Shown: positions 36,170 through 46,441, counted from the first letter of the stretch. The stretch: 64,000 bases of DNA from Yersinia enterocolitica subsp. enterocolitica (GCF_901472495.1 NZ_LR590469.1:3038001-3102000); one strand, 5' to 3'. Made by a program: numbers and translations. Notes: generated by a model from the sequence alone, not told the origin.

Positions 36170-37600
36170 TCACAGACGCCGATAAAGTGACAGATAGTCT
36201 GCCGCTGCTACTTGCCAACCAAAGTCCAACCCCATCGCGTGGCGCTGAACGTGACGCCAATGTTTTGGTCGGCTCCACAGAACAAAAGCACGGCGAATCG
36301 CCCGCACCAATGCTTGTGCATCGCATTCATCAAACACAAACCCCGAGGCACTGCCGTCTGCCAGATTCTCCAGCGCGCAATCCACCACGGTATCTGCCAA
36401 CCCGCCCGTATGCCGGACCAGTGGCAAAGTGCCATACTTCAAGCCATACAACTGTGTTAGCCCACAAGGTTCAAAACGACTAGGCACCAGAATCACATCC
36501 GCACCGGCAATAATTCGGTGTGAAAATGCCTCGTGATAGCCTATTTGTACCCCAACCTGACCGGAATAGTCTGCTGCAGCCGCCAGGAATGCCTCTTGTA
36601 AAATGGCATCACCCGCCCCCAGAACAACCAATTGCCCTCCCAATTGTAGTAAATCGGGCAACGCTTCCAGCACCAAATCTAGCCCTTTTTGTTCCGTCAG
36701 CCTGCTGACCACCGCAAAAATAGGTTTCTTCTCCGTCACCTCCAACCCCATTGTGGTTTGCAGATGAGTTTTATTTACCGCTTTCTTTTGCAGGTCTTCT
36801 GCATCATAGCGGGCATGGAGCAAAGTATCCGTTTGTGGGTCCCAGATATCACTGTCCACCCCATTGAGGATCCCGGTTAATCGCCCCTGACTGGCCCGCT
36901 CTTGTAGCAACCCCTCCATGCCGTAGCCGAAGGCAGGTTGGGTAATTTCCTTGGCATAGGTCGGGCTAACGGTGGTGACATGGTCAGCAAAGAACAATCC
37001 GGCTTTCAGATAGGAAATTTGGCCATAAAACTCCAGCCCATACATTTGGAAAAATGCGGCTGGCAGCTGTATTTCAGCCAAATGGTGCCCCGAGAACAGC
37101 CCTTGATATGCCAAATTATGGACGGTAAATACTGAACGTGCCGGCCGGCCACGTGCCGCGAGATAAGCACAAGCTAGCCCGGCATGCCAATCATGGGCAT
37201 GCACTACCTCTGGACGCCAATAACCATCCAGGCCACAAGCCAGTTCACAAGCCATCCATCCCAGTAATGCAAAACGGCGATAGTTATCAGCATAAGCATG
37301 TAAAGATTGGTCGTGGTACGGGCTTCCTGCCCGGTCATAGAGGCCTGGTGCATCAATCAGATAAATACCAATCCCCTGATAATGGCCATAACGTAATGAA
37401 ACACGGCCAGCAAAGGTATCAATCTCCCTGACCAAAACCGTGTCTGGGATGCCACGGCGTAAGTCAGGGAACCCCGGCAACATAACCCTGACATCGGCCC
37501 CCTCAGCAATTTGAGCGGCAGGTAAAGCACCAACAACGTCAGCCAATCCCCCGGTTTTTAACAACGGGAATAGCTCAGAACATACGTGTAGAACCCGCAT
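36170..37600 (-). CDS. glgA: Glycogen synthase GlgA
   Basis: GlgA transfers glucose from ADP-glucose to the growing alpha-1,4-glucan. Two adjacent ATG codons occur; the second (37600) is better spaced from AGGAG and gives 476 residues (MRVLHVCSELFPLLKTGGLA). The ADP-glucose site KTGGLADV, a variant of the common KxGGL motif, is at residues 15-22. The GT-B C-terminal segment SRFEPCGLTQLYGLKYGTLP is intact. An ERIC lies between glgC and glgA. Confidence 0.96.
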   Translation of the reverse strand: MRVLHVCSELFPLLKTGGLADVVGALPAAQIAEGADVRVMLPGFPDLRRGIPDTVLVREIDTFAGRVSLRYGHYQGIGIYLIDAPGLYDRAGSPYHDQSLHAYADNYRRFALLGWMACELACGLDGYWRPEVVHAHDWHAGLACAYLAARGRPARSVFTVHNLAYQGLFSGHHLAEIQLPAAFFQMYGLEFYGQISYLKAGLFFADHVTTVSPTYAKEITQPAFGYGMEGLLQERASQGRLTGILNGVDSDIWDPQTDTLLHARYDAEDLQKKAVNKTHLQTTMGLEVTEKKPIFAVVSRLTEQKGLDLVLEALPDLLQLGGQLVVLGAGDAILQEAFLAAAADYSGQVGVQIGYHEAFSHRIIAGADVILVPSRFEPCGLTQLYGLKYGTLPLVRHTGGLADTVVDCALENLADGSASGFVFDECDAQALVRAIRRAFVLWSRPKHWRHVQRHAMGLDFGWQVAAADYLSLYRRL

Positions 37601-37613
37601 CATGACTCCTATT

Positions 37614-37739
37614 TATACCCTTCTTACTTGAAGCGGCAGGGTTGTTAGCTGCTCTCAGGCACCCGAATCACTGACCTGTGTCAGCTCATCGGGATACCCT
37701 CGTTTGCCGCCTACCTGCCACTCCAATTAATTTGGGTAT
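37614..37739. repeat. ERIC element between glgC and glgA
   Basis: A full-length ERIC of about 126 bp in reverse orientation: TACCCTTCTTACTTGAAG, central ACCCGAATCACTGACC and CAGCTCATCGGGATA, and CCTGCCACTCCAATTAATTT with GGGTA. It lies inside the glg operon and would be transcribed as a hairpin between glgC and glgA, where it could affect message stability. Confidence 0.9.
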
Positions 37740-37777
37740 TAAGGTACTCGCTTAATAAATGATAAAATTCGATAGCC

Positions 37778-39064
37778 CTATTTTTCGGCCAGCTTGGCTA
37801 GCATCGCACGGGTCACTAACACCACCCCGCCCTCAGAGCGATAAAAACGCTTGCTGTCTTCTTCGGCGTTTTCTCCAATAACCGTCCCCTCGGGTATCTG
37901 GCAGGCACGATCAATAATGCAGCGGCGCAAGCGGCACGAACGGCCCACATTGACATCCGGCAGCAGTAATGTGGAATCAATGGTGCAAAACGAGTTCACC
38001 CGCACCCGAGGGAATAGCACTGAGTGCACCACCACCGAACCGGAAACAATGCAACCACCGGAAACCAACGAGTTCATGGTCATACCGTGGCTACCGGAGC
38101 GGTCCTGCACAAACTTGGCAGGTGGCAGCGGCTCCATATGAGTCCGAATAGGCCAATCGCGGTCATACATATCCAGCTCTGGCGTCACCGATGCCAAGTC
38201 GAGGTTGGCGCGCCAGTAGGCATCCAGCGTCCCAACATCACGCCAGTAAGGCGGCAGTTCAGCATTAGATGTCACACAGGAAAGGTCGAATGGATGTGCC
38301 CAGGCCACTCTTTGCTCAGTCAATTTGGGGATGATATCTTTACCAAAATCATGGCTGGAGCCGGGAGTTTTCTGATCTTCTTCTAATAATTTAAACAGAT
38401 AATCCGTATTGAAAATGTAGATGCCCATACTGGCGAGGGCCATATCCGGTCGGCCTGGCATTGCAGGAGGATTAGCCGGTTTTTCATAGAAAGCGGTTAT
38501 CTGATAATCCTCGGCAACCTCCATGACACCAAATTCAGTGGCCTCGGTAATGGGGACTGGAATACACGCCACAGTACACTCAGCGCCTTTCTCGGCGTGG
38601 TCGAGCAACATGCGGGAGTAATCCATCTTGTAAATATGGTCACCCGCCAGAATGACGATATGTTCCGCTTTGTAGCGCCGGATAATATCCAGATTCTGAT
38701 AAACCGCATCTGCGGTTCCTTTGTACCACTGCTCAGTGCTCAGGCGCTGCTGGGCTGGCAATAAATCGACAAATTCGTTCATTTCCTCATTGAGGAATGA
38801 CCAACCACGTTGAATATGTTGAACCAAGCTATGTGACTGATATTGCGTTATCACGCCAATACGCCGGATACCCGAATTCAGACAGTTGGAAAGGGCAAAA
38901 TCAATAATGCGAAACTTGCCGCCAAAATGAACTGCGGGTTTAGCACGGGTCGCCGTTAAATCTTTCAGCCGTGAACCACGGCCACCCGCCAGAATCAGCG
39001 CGACAGATTTATTCGGCAATAATCGAGCTAACATCAGTGGGTCTTTGTTCTCAAACTTAACCAT
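37778..39064 (-). CDS. glgC: Glucose-1-phosphate adenylyltransferase GlgC
   Basis: GlgC makes ADP-glucose from ATP and glucose-1-phosphate and is the regulated step of bacterial glycogen synthesis. The 428-residue protein has the nucleotidyltransferase signature ALILAGGRGSRLKDLTATRA near residue 23. The substrate region VVMEVAEDYQ-like GVMEVAEDYQITAFYEKPAN is near residue 190, and a left-handed beta-helix C-terminus holds VNSFCTIDSTLLLPDVNVGR. It lies between glgX (9 bases upstream) and the ERIC before glgA. Confidence 0.97.
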   Translation of the reverse strand: MVKFENKDPLMLARLLPNKSVALILAGGRGSRLKDLTATRAKPAVHFGGKFRIIDFALSNCLNSGIRRIGVITQYQSHSLVQHIQRGWSFLNEEMNEFVDLLPAQQRLSTEQWYKGTADAVYQNLDIIRRYKAEHIVILAGDHIYKMDYSRMLLDHAEKGAECTVACIPVPITEATEFGVMEVAEDYQITAFYEKPANPPAMPGRPDMALASMGIYIFNTDYLFKLLEEDQKTPGSSHDFGKDIIPKLTEQRVAWAHPFDLSCVTSNAELPPYWRDVGTLDAYWRANLDLASVTPELDMYDRDWPIRTHMEPLPPAKFVQDRSGSHGMTMNSLVSGGCIVSGSVVVHSVLFPRVRVNSFCTIDSTLLLPDVNVGRSCRLRRCIIDRACQIPEGTVIGENAEEDSKRFYRSEGGVVLVTRAMLAKLAEK

Positions 39065-39073
39065 GAAAACTCC

Positions 39074-41062
39074 TTAAAATTTCTGTGTGAGCACGCAAAC
39101 GGTATGCGCAGACCCATTCCATACGGTTAATGGTTCCGTATGCTCTGACGGCTCAAAAGGAGGAATCACCACCCATTCCCCCACAGGTAAATGCATTTCA
39201 CACGCTTGATCAGTGGCATTAATCACCACCAGCCAGCGCTGAGATAACCGTATTTGTAGTTGTTTCTGGCAACCCTGCTCCCAAGCCCCATCACTCAGCG
39301 CTTCGCCCTGACTATCCAGCCATTGCACATTGCCATCGCCGTCTTCCCACCATGAATCTTGAATCAGAGCCGGAATCTGCTGGCGTAACCGAATAAGTTC
39401 GGCAGTAAATGCCGTTAATTCTCGATCTGCGCTCCCCCAGTCGAGCCAGGTGAGAATGTTGTTCTGACAATACGCATTGTTGTTGCCCTGCTGACTATGG
39501 CCGTGCTCATCGCCAGCCAGCAACATCGGTGTACCCTGTGAAAGTAACAAAGTGGTCAGTAATGCGCGCTGGCACGCTTTGCGCCGTTGCCAGATAGCGT
39601 CATCCGCCACCAAACCTTCACTACCAAAATTATTGCTCAGATTGTTATCACTGCCATCACGGTTTTCTTCTCCGTTGATTTGGTTGTGTTTTTGGTTAAA
39701 ACACAGCAAATCTTGCAGGGTAAAACCATCGTGGGCGGTAATTTGATTGATGCTAGCGGAAGGCAAACGCTCCCGATGTTTGAATAAATTGCTGGATGCT
39801 GCAAAGTGCTGGGCGAATTGCCCCAAAGGTAAATCGCCGCGTAACCAGAAGCGGCGCATGGCATCGCGATATTGGTCATTCCATTCGCTAAAACCGGTGG
39901 GAAAGTTACCCAATTGATACCCCCCCAAGCCGATATCCCAAGGCTCTGCAATCATCTTGCAATTACAAAGCTGTTTATCAGCCGCCAGTGCGGCAAACAA
40001 AGGAGCATGTTGGTCGAAAGCCGGTGAGCGCCCCAAAACCGTCCCCAAATCAAAGCGGAAACCATCAATGTGGCAGCTATCAACCCAATAACGCAGGCAA
40101 TCAAGCACCCACTGCATCACATAAGGTTGGCTAAGGCGCAATGTATTGCCACAACCGGTCATGTTGTCATATTCACCCTCAGAGGTGAGCCAGTAGTAGC
40201 TGGCATTGTCGATCCCACGCTGACACAGAGTGGGGCCAAACACATCCAGCTCTGCACTGTGGTTGAATACCACATCCAAAATCACTTCAATACCGGCTTG
40301 ATGCAGTGCTTTCACTGCATCGCGCAACTCTCGCAGAGGGGATATCCCTTCACGACCAGAAGCATAATCCGGGTCAACCGCATAGGGAGCGAGTACGTTA
40401 TAGCCCCAGTAATTACTCAGCCCCATCTTCTGCAACCGTGGCTCATCAATATGGAATTGCACTGGTAGCAACTCCAACGTCGTTATACCCAGTTTTTGCA
40501 AGTATTGAATCATGGCTGGATGAGCCAAACCGGCGTACGTGCCACGCAGATCTGCCGGAATATCCGGGTGCAATTGAGTTAAGCCGCGTACATGGGCTTC
40601 ATAAATGACGGTATTGCCCCAAGGAATGGTTGGTCGGCGATCCCCCTGCCAATCATATTCTTCATGCACCACAATACACTTTGGAGCTACAGCAGCACTG
40701 TCGCGATAATCGGGCTGACTCACCCCACCCTGTAAGCTGGGGTCATCACCCACTTTTCTATCCAGCGCACGAGCATAAGGGTCTATCAATAGCTTGTGGG
40801 GATTAAAACGGTGGCCTTGTTGCGGGTTAAATGGCCCACTGACACGGTAACCATAGCGCTGCCCCGGCTTTCCTCCGGGAAGATAGCCATGCCAGATATC
40901 CCCACTGCGGGCCGGTAACGGTATCCGCAGCTCCTGGTTATTATCATCAAACAGGCACAGTTCCACCTGCTCTGCATGGGCCGAAAACAAAGTGAAATTT
41001 ATCCCGACACCATCAAAATGAGCACCCATTGGCGTCGGGGAGCCACTCGTCAGCGTCGTCAT
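39074..41062 (-). CDS. glgX: Glycogen debranching enzyme GlgX
   Basis: GlgX hydrolyses alpha-1,6 branches of phosphorylase-limited glycogen. The 662 residues have an N-terminal CBM48-like domain (GVGINFTLFSAHAEQVELCL) and a GH13 barrel. The barrel carries VILDVVFNHS, GFRFDLGTVLGR (nucleophile Asp), MIAEPWDIG (acid Glu) and NQITAHDGFTLQDL. It starts one base after the glgB stop codon, so translation is probably coupled. Confidence 0.96.
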   Translation of the reverse strand: MTTLTSGSPTPMGAHFDGVGINFTLFSAHAEQVELCLFDDNNQELRIPLPARSGDIWHGYLPGGKPGQRYGYRVSGPFNPQQGHRFNPHKLLIDPYARALDRKVGDDPSLQGGVSQPDYRDSAAVAPKCIVVHEEYDWQGDRRPTIPWGNTVIYEAHVRGLTQLHPDIPADLRGTYAGLAHPAMIQYLQKLGITTLELLPVQFHIDEPRLQKMGLSNYWGYNVLAPYAVDPDYASGREGISPLRELRDAVKALHQAGIEVILDVVFNHSAELDVFGPTLCQRGIDNASYYWLTSEGEYDNMTGCGNTLRLSQPYVMQWVLDCLRYWVDSCHIDGFRFDLGTVLGRSPAFDQHAPLFAALAADKQLCNCKMIAEPWDIGLGGYQLGNFPTGFSEWNDQYRDAMRRFWLRGDLPLGQFAQHFAASSNLFKHRERLPSASINQITAHDGFTLQDLLCFNQKHNQINGEENRDGSDNNLSNNFGSEGLVADDAIWQRRKACQRALLTTLLLSQGTPMLLAGDEHGHSQQGNNNAYCQNNILTWLDWGSADRELTAFTAELIRLRQQIPALIQDSWWEDGDGNVQWLDSQGEALSDGAWEQGCQKQLQIRLSQRWLVVINATDQACEMHLPVGEWVVIPPFEPSEHTEPLTVWNGSAHTVCVLTQKF

Positions 41063-41063
41063 C

Positions 41064-43247
41064 CTACCCCCCCCGTGTCAGATAAATAGTCGACAGCGGT
41101 GGCAGAGTTAGCAGCAATGAATGCGCGTGGTTATGGCTGCTCACCGGGTGGCTATGAATACCGCCCTGATTACCCATATTGCTGCCACGATAGAACGCTG
41201 AATCAGAGTTCAACACTTCACGGTAATGCCCGCTCTGCGGGACACCTACGCGGTAGTTGTAACGTGGAACTGGCGTGAAATTACTAATAACAATCAGTTC
41301 GTTACCATCAGCGTCACGGCGCAGGAAAGCAAATACCGAGTTTTCATGGTCATCCACCACCAACCACTCAAAGCCAGCCGGTTGGTAATCCAACTCATAA
41401 AGTGGCGCATATTGCTGATAACAATGGTTAAGATCACGAACCCAGCGCTGTACTCCTTTATGCCAGCCGTTTTCGTCATCCAGCAAATGCCAGTCCAGGC
41501 TGGTATCGAAATTCCACTCACGCCCTTGGGCGAATTCACATCCCATAAACAGCAATTTTTTGCCTGGATGCGCCCACATAAACCCATAATAGGCCCGCAA
41601 GTTAGCAAATTTCTGCCATGCATCACCTGGCATACGATCAAGGACTGAACGCTTGCCATGCACCACTTCATCGTGAGAGATCGGTAAAATAAAGTTCTCG
41701 GTATAGGCGTATAACATACCGAAAGTCATTAGATTATGATGATATTTGCGGTGAACAGGATCACATTGCATGTAATTGAGCGTGTCATGCATCCAGCCCA
41801 TATTCCACTTGTAGTTAAAGCCCAATCCACCCGCATCAGGAGGTAATGTCACCCCAGGGAAGTCAGTAGACTCCTCAGCCATAGTGACACCACCGGGGCG
41901 CTCAACACCGATGGTGTGGTTGGTATAACGCAAGAAGGCAATCGCCTCCAGATTTTCGCGCCCACCGTAATAATTGGGCACCCATTGCCCTTCGGCACGG
42001 CTGTAATCGCGGTAAATCATTGAAGCAACAGCATCAATACGTAATGCATCAATGCCAAAACGCTCCATCCAGTAGAATGCATTTCCCGCTAAATAGTTGC
42101 GAACTTCATTGCGACCATAGTTATAAATCAGGGTATTCCAGTCCTGATGGTAGCCTTCACGCGGATCGGCATATTCATATAATGCGGTTCCATCAAAGGT
42201 CGATAAACCATGCTCATCACTGGGGAAATGACCCGGAACCCAGTCAAGAATGACGTTAATTCCGGCTTCATGGAATTTGGCGACAAAATCTTTGAAATCT
42301 TGTGGTGTGCCAAAGCGGCGGGTCGGGGCGTATAACCCTAGTGGTTGATAGCCCCAACTACCATCAAACGGATGCTCATTAATCGGCAGCAATTCCACAT
42401 GGGTAAAGCCCATATATTTGACGTATTCGACCAATTGATCGGCTAATTCGCCATAACTAAGCCAAAAATTATTGTCGGTATGGCGTCGCCACGAACCAAG
42501 ATGGACTTCATAAATAGAAATAGGTGAACGCAAGTCATTGGCTTTTTGTCGAGCAGGAGTATTTTCGACCACATCGGGCAACGGACTGATCAATGAGGCT
42601 GTTTCTGGCCGCATCTGGGCTTTAAAGGCGTAGGGATCCGCTTTTAACCGCACCTGACCGTGGCAATCTATTATCTCAAACTTATACAGCTGCCCCGCCT
42701 GCACACCGGGCAGGAATAGCTCCCAAATACCGTTTTCTCGCCGTAGCCGCATGGGGTGACGGCGGCCATCCCAAAAGTTAAATTCCCCCACCACAGAGAC
42801 ACGCTGGGCATTTGGCGCCCAAACAGCGAAGCTGACTCCCGGCACCTCGTCCAGACTCATCAAATGCGCCCCTAAGCGTTCATAAGGGCGTAAATGGGTA
42901 CCTTCAGCCAATAACCAGGTATCGATATCCTGCAATAAAGTGCCAAATCGGTAGGGATCTTCGATGATTTGTGTACTTTCTTGCCAGGTAACAGCAAATT
43001 GATAGCGGAAGGGGTTTTTACGACGGGTAAGTTGTACAGCAAAAAAACCACGGGGATCTTCACAATCCAATTGAGCGACTCGACGCCCCGTCTTGGTATC
43101 AATAAGCCAAACCTCTTGGGCATCTGGCAATAACGCACAAACCTGTAATCCTCGCTCTGTTTGGTGCATACCCAATACGGAAAAAGGATCGGCATAATGG
43201 CCGGAAATAATCTGATTAATCACCTGACGGTCGGGAAGTACTGACAT
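41064..43247 (-). CDS. glgB: 1,4-alpha-glucan branching enzyme GlgB
   Basis: GlgB introduces alpha-1,6 branches during glycogen synthesis. The 727-residue protein has the N1 domain, CBM48 (GVSFAVWAPNAQRVSVVGEF) and a GH13 barrel with catalytic Asp in DALRIDAVASMIYRDYS, Glu in MAEESTDFPG and the closing ISHDEVVHGK. The length equals E. coli GlgB. It is the first gene of glgBXCAP; the promoter should lie in the 496-bp gap before btsS. Confidence 0.97.
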   Translation of the reverse strand: MSVLPDRQVINQIISGHYADPFSVLGMHQTERGLQVCALLPDAQEVWLIDTKTGRRVAQLDCEDPRGFFAVQLTRRKNPFRYQFAVTWQESTQIIEDPYRFGTLLQDIDTWLLAEGTHLRPYERLGAHLMSLDEVPGVSFAVWAPNAQRVSVVGEFNFWDGRRHPMRLRRENGIWELFLPGVQAGQLYKFEIIDCHGQVRLKADPYAFKAQMRPETASLISPLPDVVENTPARQKANDLRSPISIYEVHLGSWRRHTDNNFWLSYGELADQLVEYVKYMGFTHVELLPINEHPFDGSWGYQPLGLYAPTRRFGTPQDFKDFVAKFHEAGINVILDWVPGHFPSDEHGLSTFDGTALYEYADPREGYHQDWNTLIYNYGRNEVRNYLAGNAFYWMERFGIDALRIDAVASMIYRDYSRAEGQWVPNYYGGRENLEAIAFLRYTNHTIGVERPGGVTMAEESTDFPGVTLPPDAGGLGFNYKWNMGWMHDTLNYMQCDPVHRKYHHNLMTFGMLYAYTENFILPISHDEVVHGKRSVLDRMPGDAWQKFANLRAYYGFMWAHPGKKLLFMGCEFAQGREWNFDTSLDWHLLDDENGWHKGVQRWVRDLNHCYQQYAPLYELDYQPAGFEWLVVDDHENSVFAFLRRDADGNELIVISNFTPVPRYNYRVGVPQSGHYREVLNSDSAFYRGSNMGNQGGIHSHPVSSHNHAHSLLLTLPPLSTIYLTRGG

Positions 43248-43743
43248 ATCTTCTTCCTTTGACTAATAGCATGATTTTATGATGAAATTTTAAATATGCT
43301 GTCCAAATCCAGCGCATTAATCATGCAATCCATTTAATGTATGAGGCATGATCAAGGTCAATAAATGGACTTAATGCCTTAATCCGTTGTTCTGAAAGTC
43401 GCACCCTGAAGCGATAACTTTTCTTGCCAAACTATAAGCATAGTCAATGAGAGCTAAAAAAATTGGCTTATGATTAATGAAATTTTTTCTCACGCAAATA
43501 AGTGAAAAAAAAGAAGATTAAGCTGTGCAAGAAACACATAGATGATGGAAATGCCGTTATGAGTCGCACAAAGAAACTTGTGATACCCGCCAGACGAAAT
43601 GAGTAAAACAACAAGCTGACACGATTTTTGGCCCCATAGGGCTTTTTTGTTAAAACAAGGGGCGGGCTAACTTCTCGGTCGAGAAATCTGGCTACAATAG
43701 CGGCAGCAATAAATAATCTTAGTAATAACAGTGGTCATCCAAC
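43248..43743. other. Intergenic region glgB-btsS
   Basis: A 496-base AT-rich spacer between divergent glgB and btsS, carrying the glg promoter and the btsS promoter. The only structured parts seen are a 15-codon frame at 43559-43606 and a small hairpin with T run at 43631-43648 (GCCC-CATA-GGGC, then six T). No clear CRP or other operator was found. Confidence 0.5.
43559..43606 (+). CDS. Possible 15-codon peptide before btsS
   Basis: An ATG at 43559 opens MSRTKKLVIPARRNE and stops at TAA. The peptide is very basic. A GGAA sequence is 8 bases upstream, and a short hairpin with a T run follows 24 bases after the stop, so a small independent transcript is conceivable. No homologue is recognised, and chance is a serious alternative for a frame this short. 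Confidence 0.2.
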   Translation: MSRTKKLVIPARRNE

Positions 43744-45441
43744 ATGGGCGTTAGCCAGGTCGAACTGATTTTTTCCCTTTTACAACAGATGTGTGTCTAT
43801 CTGGTCATCGCCTATCTGTTGAGCAAAACACCGCTATTTATCCCCTTAATGCAGGTTACCATTAGGTTGCCCCATAAACTGGTGTGCTACCTCACGTTTT
43901 CCATGTTTTGCATCATGGGAACCTATTTTGGTTTGCATATTGATGACTCCATCGCCAATACCCGCGCTATCGGTGCCGTATTAGGTGGCGTGTTGGGGGG
44001 GCCATCAGTCGGTTTTCTGGTGGGGCTAACGGGCGGCTTACATCGCTACTCCATGGGAGGAATGACCGCCACCGCCTGTATGTTATCTACCATCACCGAA
44101 GGGTTATTAGGCGGGCTACTCCATAGCTATTTGATCCGCAAAAATCGCCTCGACCTGTTATTCCAGCCCTTGGTTGTCGCCGCTATTACCTTGGTAGCCG
44201 AAGTCCTGCAAATGTTGATTATTCTGGCAGTGGCGCGCCCCTTCCATGAAGCTGTCGAATTAGTTGAGAATATTGCCCTGCCAATGATGATAACCAACAC
44301 CATCGGTGCCGCGATGTTTATGCGTATCTTATTGGATAGACGGGCTATTTTTGAAAAATACACCACCGCATTCTCAGCCAAAGCGTTACAAATTGCCGCG
44401 CGAGCGGAAGGATTATTGCGCCACGGTTTTGATCAGCAAAACAGTATGCGAGTGGCGCGTATTTTGTATGAGGAACTGGGTGTGGGCGCGGTAGCCATCA
44501 CTGACCGTGAGAAACTGCTGGCGTTTATTGGCACCGGCTCAGACCACCATAAAGTGGGAGGAACCATTACTTCCGACCATACCCACCGGGCGATTGAGCT
44601 GAATCAGGTGGTCTACGCCGACGGCAACGCCGTACCCTATACCTGTTCAATTTCACCGACCTGTAAGCTAGGTTCTACCTTGGTTATCCCGTTGCGCGGC
44701 GAAGAGCATCGGGTGATTGGCAGCATCAAGTTGTATGAACCGAAAACCAAGCTGTTCTCCAGTATCAACCGCACATTGGGTGAAGGCATTGCTCACCTGC
44801 TCTCGGCCCAAATTCTGGCCGGTGAATTTGAGCAGCAAAAACAGATGTTGGCACAATCCGAAATCAAACTGCTTCACGCGCAGGTCAACCCACATTTTCT
44901 GTTTAACGCGCTCAATACTCTGTCAGTGGTGATCCGGCGCAACCCAGACCATGCCCGTAAACTGGTACTGTCTCTGTCGACATTCTTTCGCAAAAACCTC
45001 AAACGCAGTCATGATGTGGTCACACTGAGTGATGAAATTGAACATGTGAATGCTTATCTGGAAATAGAAAAAGCACGGTTTGCAGATCGCCTGAGTGTTG
45101 AAATTTCATTACCAGATGAGTTGATGGAGGCGCGTTTACCGGCATTTTCGCTACAACCGGTGGTAGAAAATGCCATCAAACACGGTATTTCGCAGATGTT
45201 CAGCAATGGTCGTATCACCTTGCATGGCAAGTTGGATGAGCATGTTCTGGTGCTGGAAGTCGAGGATAATGCCGGATTGTATCAACCACGGCCAAATGGT
45301 GATGGGCTGGGTATGAACCTGGTGGATCGGCGGATTAAAGTACGTTATGGCAGTGAATACGGTGTAACCGTAATAAATAAAGCTGAGGAGTTCACCCGTA
45401 TCATCATTAAACTGCCGTTTATCACCGCAAGTGAGAGCTAA
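43744..45441 (+). CDS. btsS: BtsS (YehU), LytS-type sensor histidine kinase
   Basis: In E. coli BtsS is a high-affinity pyruvate sensor whose partner is BtsR. The 565-residue protein follows BtsS closely throughout. It has an N-terminal 5TM-LYT membrane domain (IRLPHKLVCYLTFSMFCIMG, GLHIDDSIANTRAIGAVLGG), a GAF domain (VGAVAITDREKLLAFIGTGS) and a histidine kinase domain with His384 in VNPHFLFNALNTLSVVIRR. The HATPase boxes VVENAIKHG and GLGMNLVDRR follow. No btsR is adjacent: the stop overlaps a convergent LysR gene by four bases. The partner must be elsewhere or missing. Confidence 0.93.
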   Translation: MGVSQVELIFSLLQQMCVYLVIAYLLSKTPLFIPLMQVTIRLPHKLVCYLTFSMFCIMGTYFGLHIDDSIANTRAIGAVLGGVLGGPSVGFLVGLTGGLHRYSMGGMTATACMLSTITEGLLGGLLHSYLIRKNRLDLLFQPLVVAAITLVAEVLQMLIILAVARPFHEAVELVENIALPMMITNTIGAAMFMRILLDRRAIFEKYTTAFSAKALQIAARAEGLLRHGFDQQNSMRVARILYEELGVGAVAITDREKLLAFIGTGSDHHKVGGTITSDHTHRAIELNQVVYADGNAVPYTCSISPTCKLGSTLVIPLRGEEHRVIGSIKLYEPKTKLFSSINRTLGEGIAHLLSAQILAGEFEQQKQMLAQSEIKLLHAQVNPHFLFNALNTLSVVIRRNPDHARKLVLSLSTFFRKNLKRSHDVVTLSDEIEHVNAYLEIEKARFADRLSVEISLPDELMEARLPAFSLQPVVENAIKHGISQMFSNGRITLHGKLDEHVLVLEVEDNAGLYQPRPNGDGLGMNLVDRRIKVRYGSEYGVTVINKAEEFTRIIIKLPFITASES

Positions 45442-46334
45442 CCCGCGGATAGCTTTTTGCGAGTAATGATATTCACCATATTAAGTACCGCTGCTGAATG
45501 TTCATGCCGCCGCCATGCCAAAGTAATCTTGGTTTTTAATAAGCTGTCATCAATCTCATGATAAGTGACATTATTTGCCTGAATAGTTGTGAGTGAACGA
45601 GGTACCAGAGTAAAACCAAAACCGGCAGAAACCATGCCAATCGCCGAAACCATCTGTGGCGATTGCTGCCCTAACTCAGGTTGAAACCCTGCACGATAGC
45701 AAGCTGTGATAATGGCATCATATAATCCGGGGCCAACCTCTCGTGGGAAAATAATCAGTTTTTCATGCTGTAGTGTTTGCAGATTGATTTTTGGCAAGCG
45801 GTGCAGCGGATGATGATGTGGCAGCACCAACAACATATCTTCCTCCACCAGCACCTTGCAGGTGAATTCATTACTGGCATCACAGGGCTGGCGGATAAAA
45901 GCCACATCAATATGTTCGTTATGCAAATCATTCATTAACACCGGCATAGTCTCTTCACTGGGCGACAATATCACCTCCGGATATTTCTCCCGATAAGCAT
46001 GGAGCAGCTGTAAGACTATGGGCTGAAACGCGGTCGAGCTGGCAAAACCCACCCGCAGCTTGCCCGTTTCCCCGCGTGCAATACTTTTCGCCCGTTTTAT
46101 CGCTTCATCCGTCAACGTCAATATATGACAGGCATCCTCATAGAACACTTTCCCCGCATTGGTCAATTCGACCCCACGCGTTAACCGGCGCAGTAGCGGT
46201 GTGCCTATCTCTTGCTCCAATTTTTGGATCTGTTGGCTCAGGGGCGGCTGTGAAATACCCAGCGTTTCGGCTGCTCGGGTGAAGTGCCGCGCCGCAGCCA
46301 CTGCAACAAAATAGCGTAGATAACGTAATTCCAT
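45438..46334 (-). CDS. budR: LysR-type regulator of the acetoin operon
   Basis: This 298-residue LysR-type activator has an N-terminal helix-turn-helix (FTRAAETLGISQPPLSQQIQ) and a co-inducer domain. Divergent position next to budAB and similarity to BudR/AlsR support control of acetoin synthesis, where acetate is the usual inducer. The 107-bp space to budA should contain the operator. Its 3' end overlaps the end of btsS. Confidence 0.88.
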   Translation of the reverse strand: MELRYLRYFVAVAAARHFTRAAETLGISQPPLSQQIQKLEQEIGTPLLRRLTRGVELTNAGKVFYEDACHILTLTDEAIKRAKSIARGETGKLRVGFASSTAFQPIVLQLLHAYREKYPEVILSPSEETMPVLMNDLHNEHIDVAFIRQPCDASNEFTCKVLVEEDMLLVLPHHHPLHRLPKINLQTLQHEKLIIFPREVGPGLYDAIITACYRAGFQPELGQQSPQMVSAIGMVSAGFGFTLVPRSLTTIQANNVTYHEIDDSLLKTKITLAWRRHEHSAAVLNMVNIITRKKLSAG

Positions 46335-46441
46335 ATATTTTTGATATCGAAAAAGTGGGATTCCTATATTGGTACTTATGCTCTTTTGGCGTCAACCTTA
46401 TATATAAATATAATTTATGTTACGTAAGGGCGGGGAAGAAT

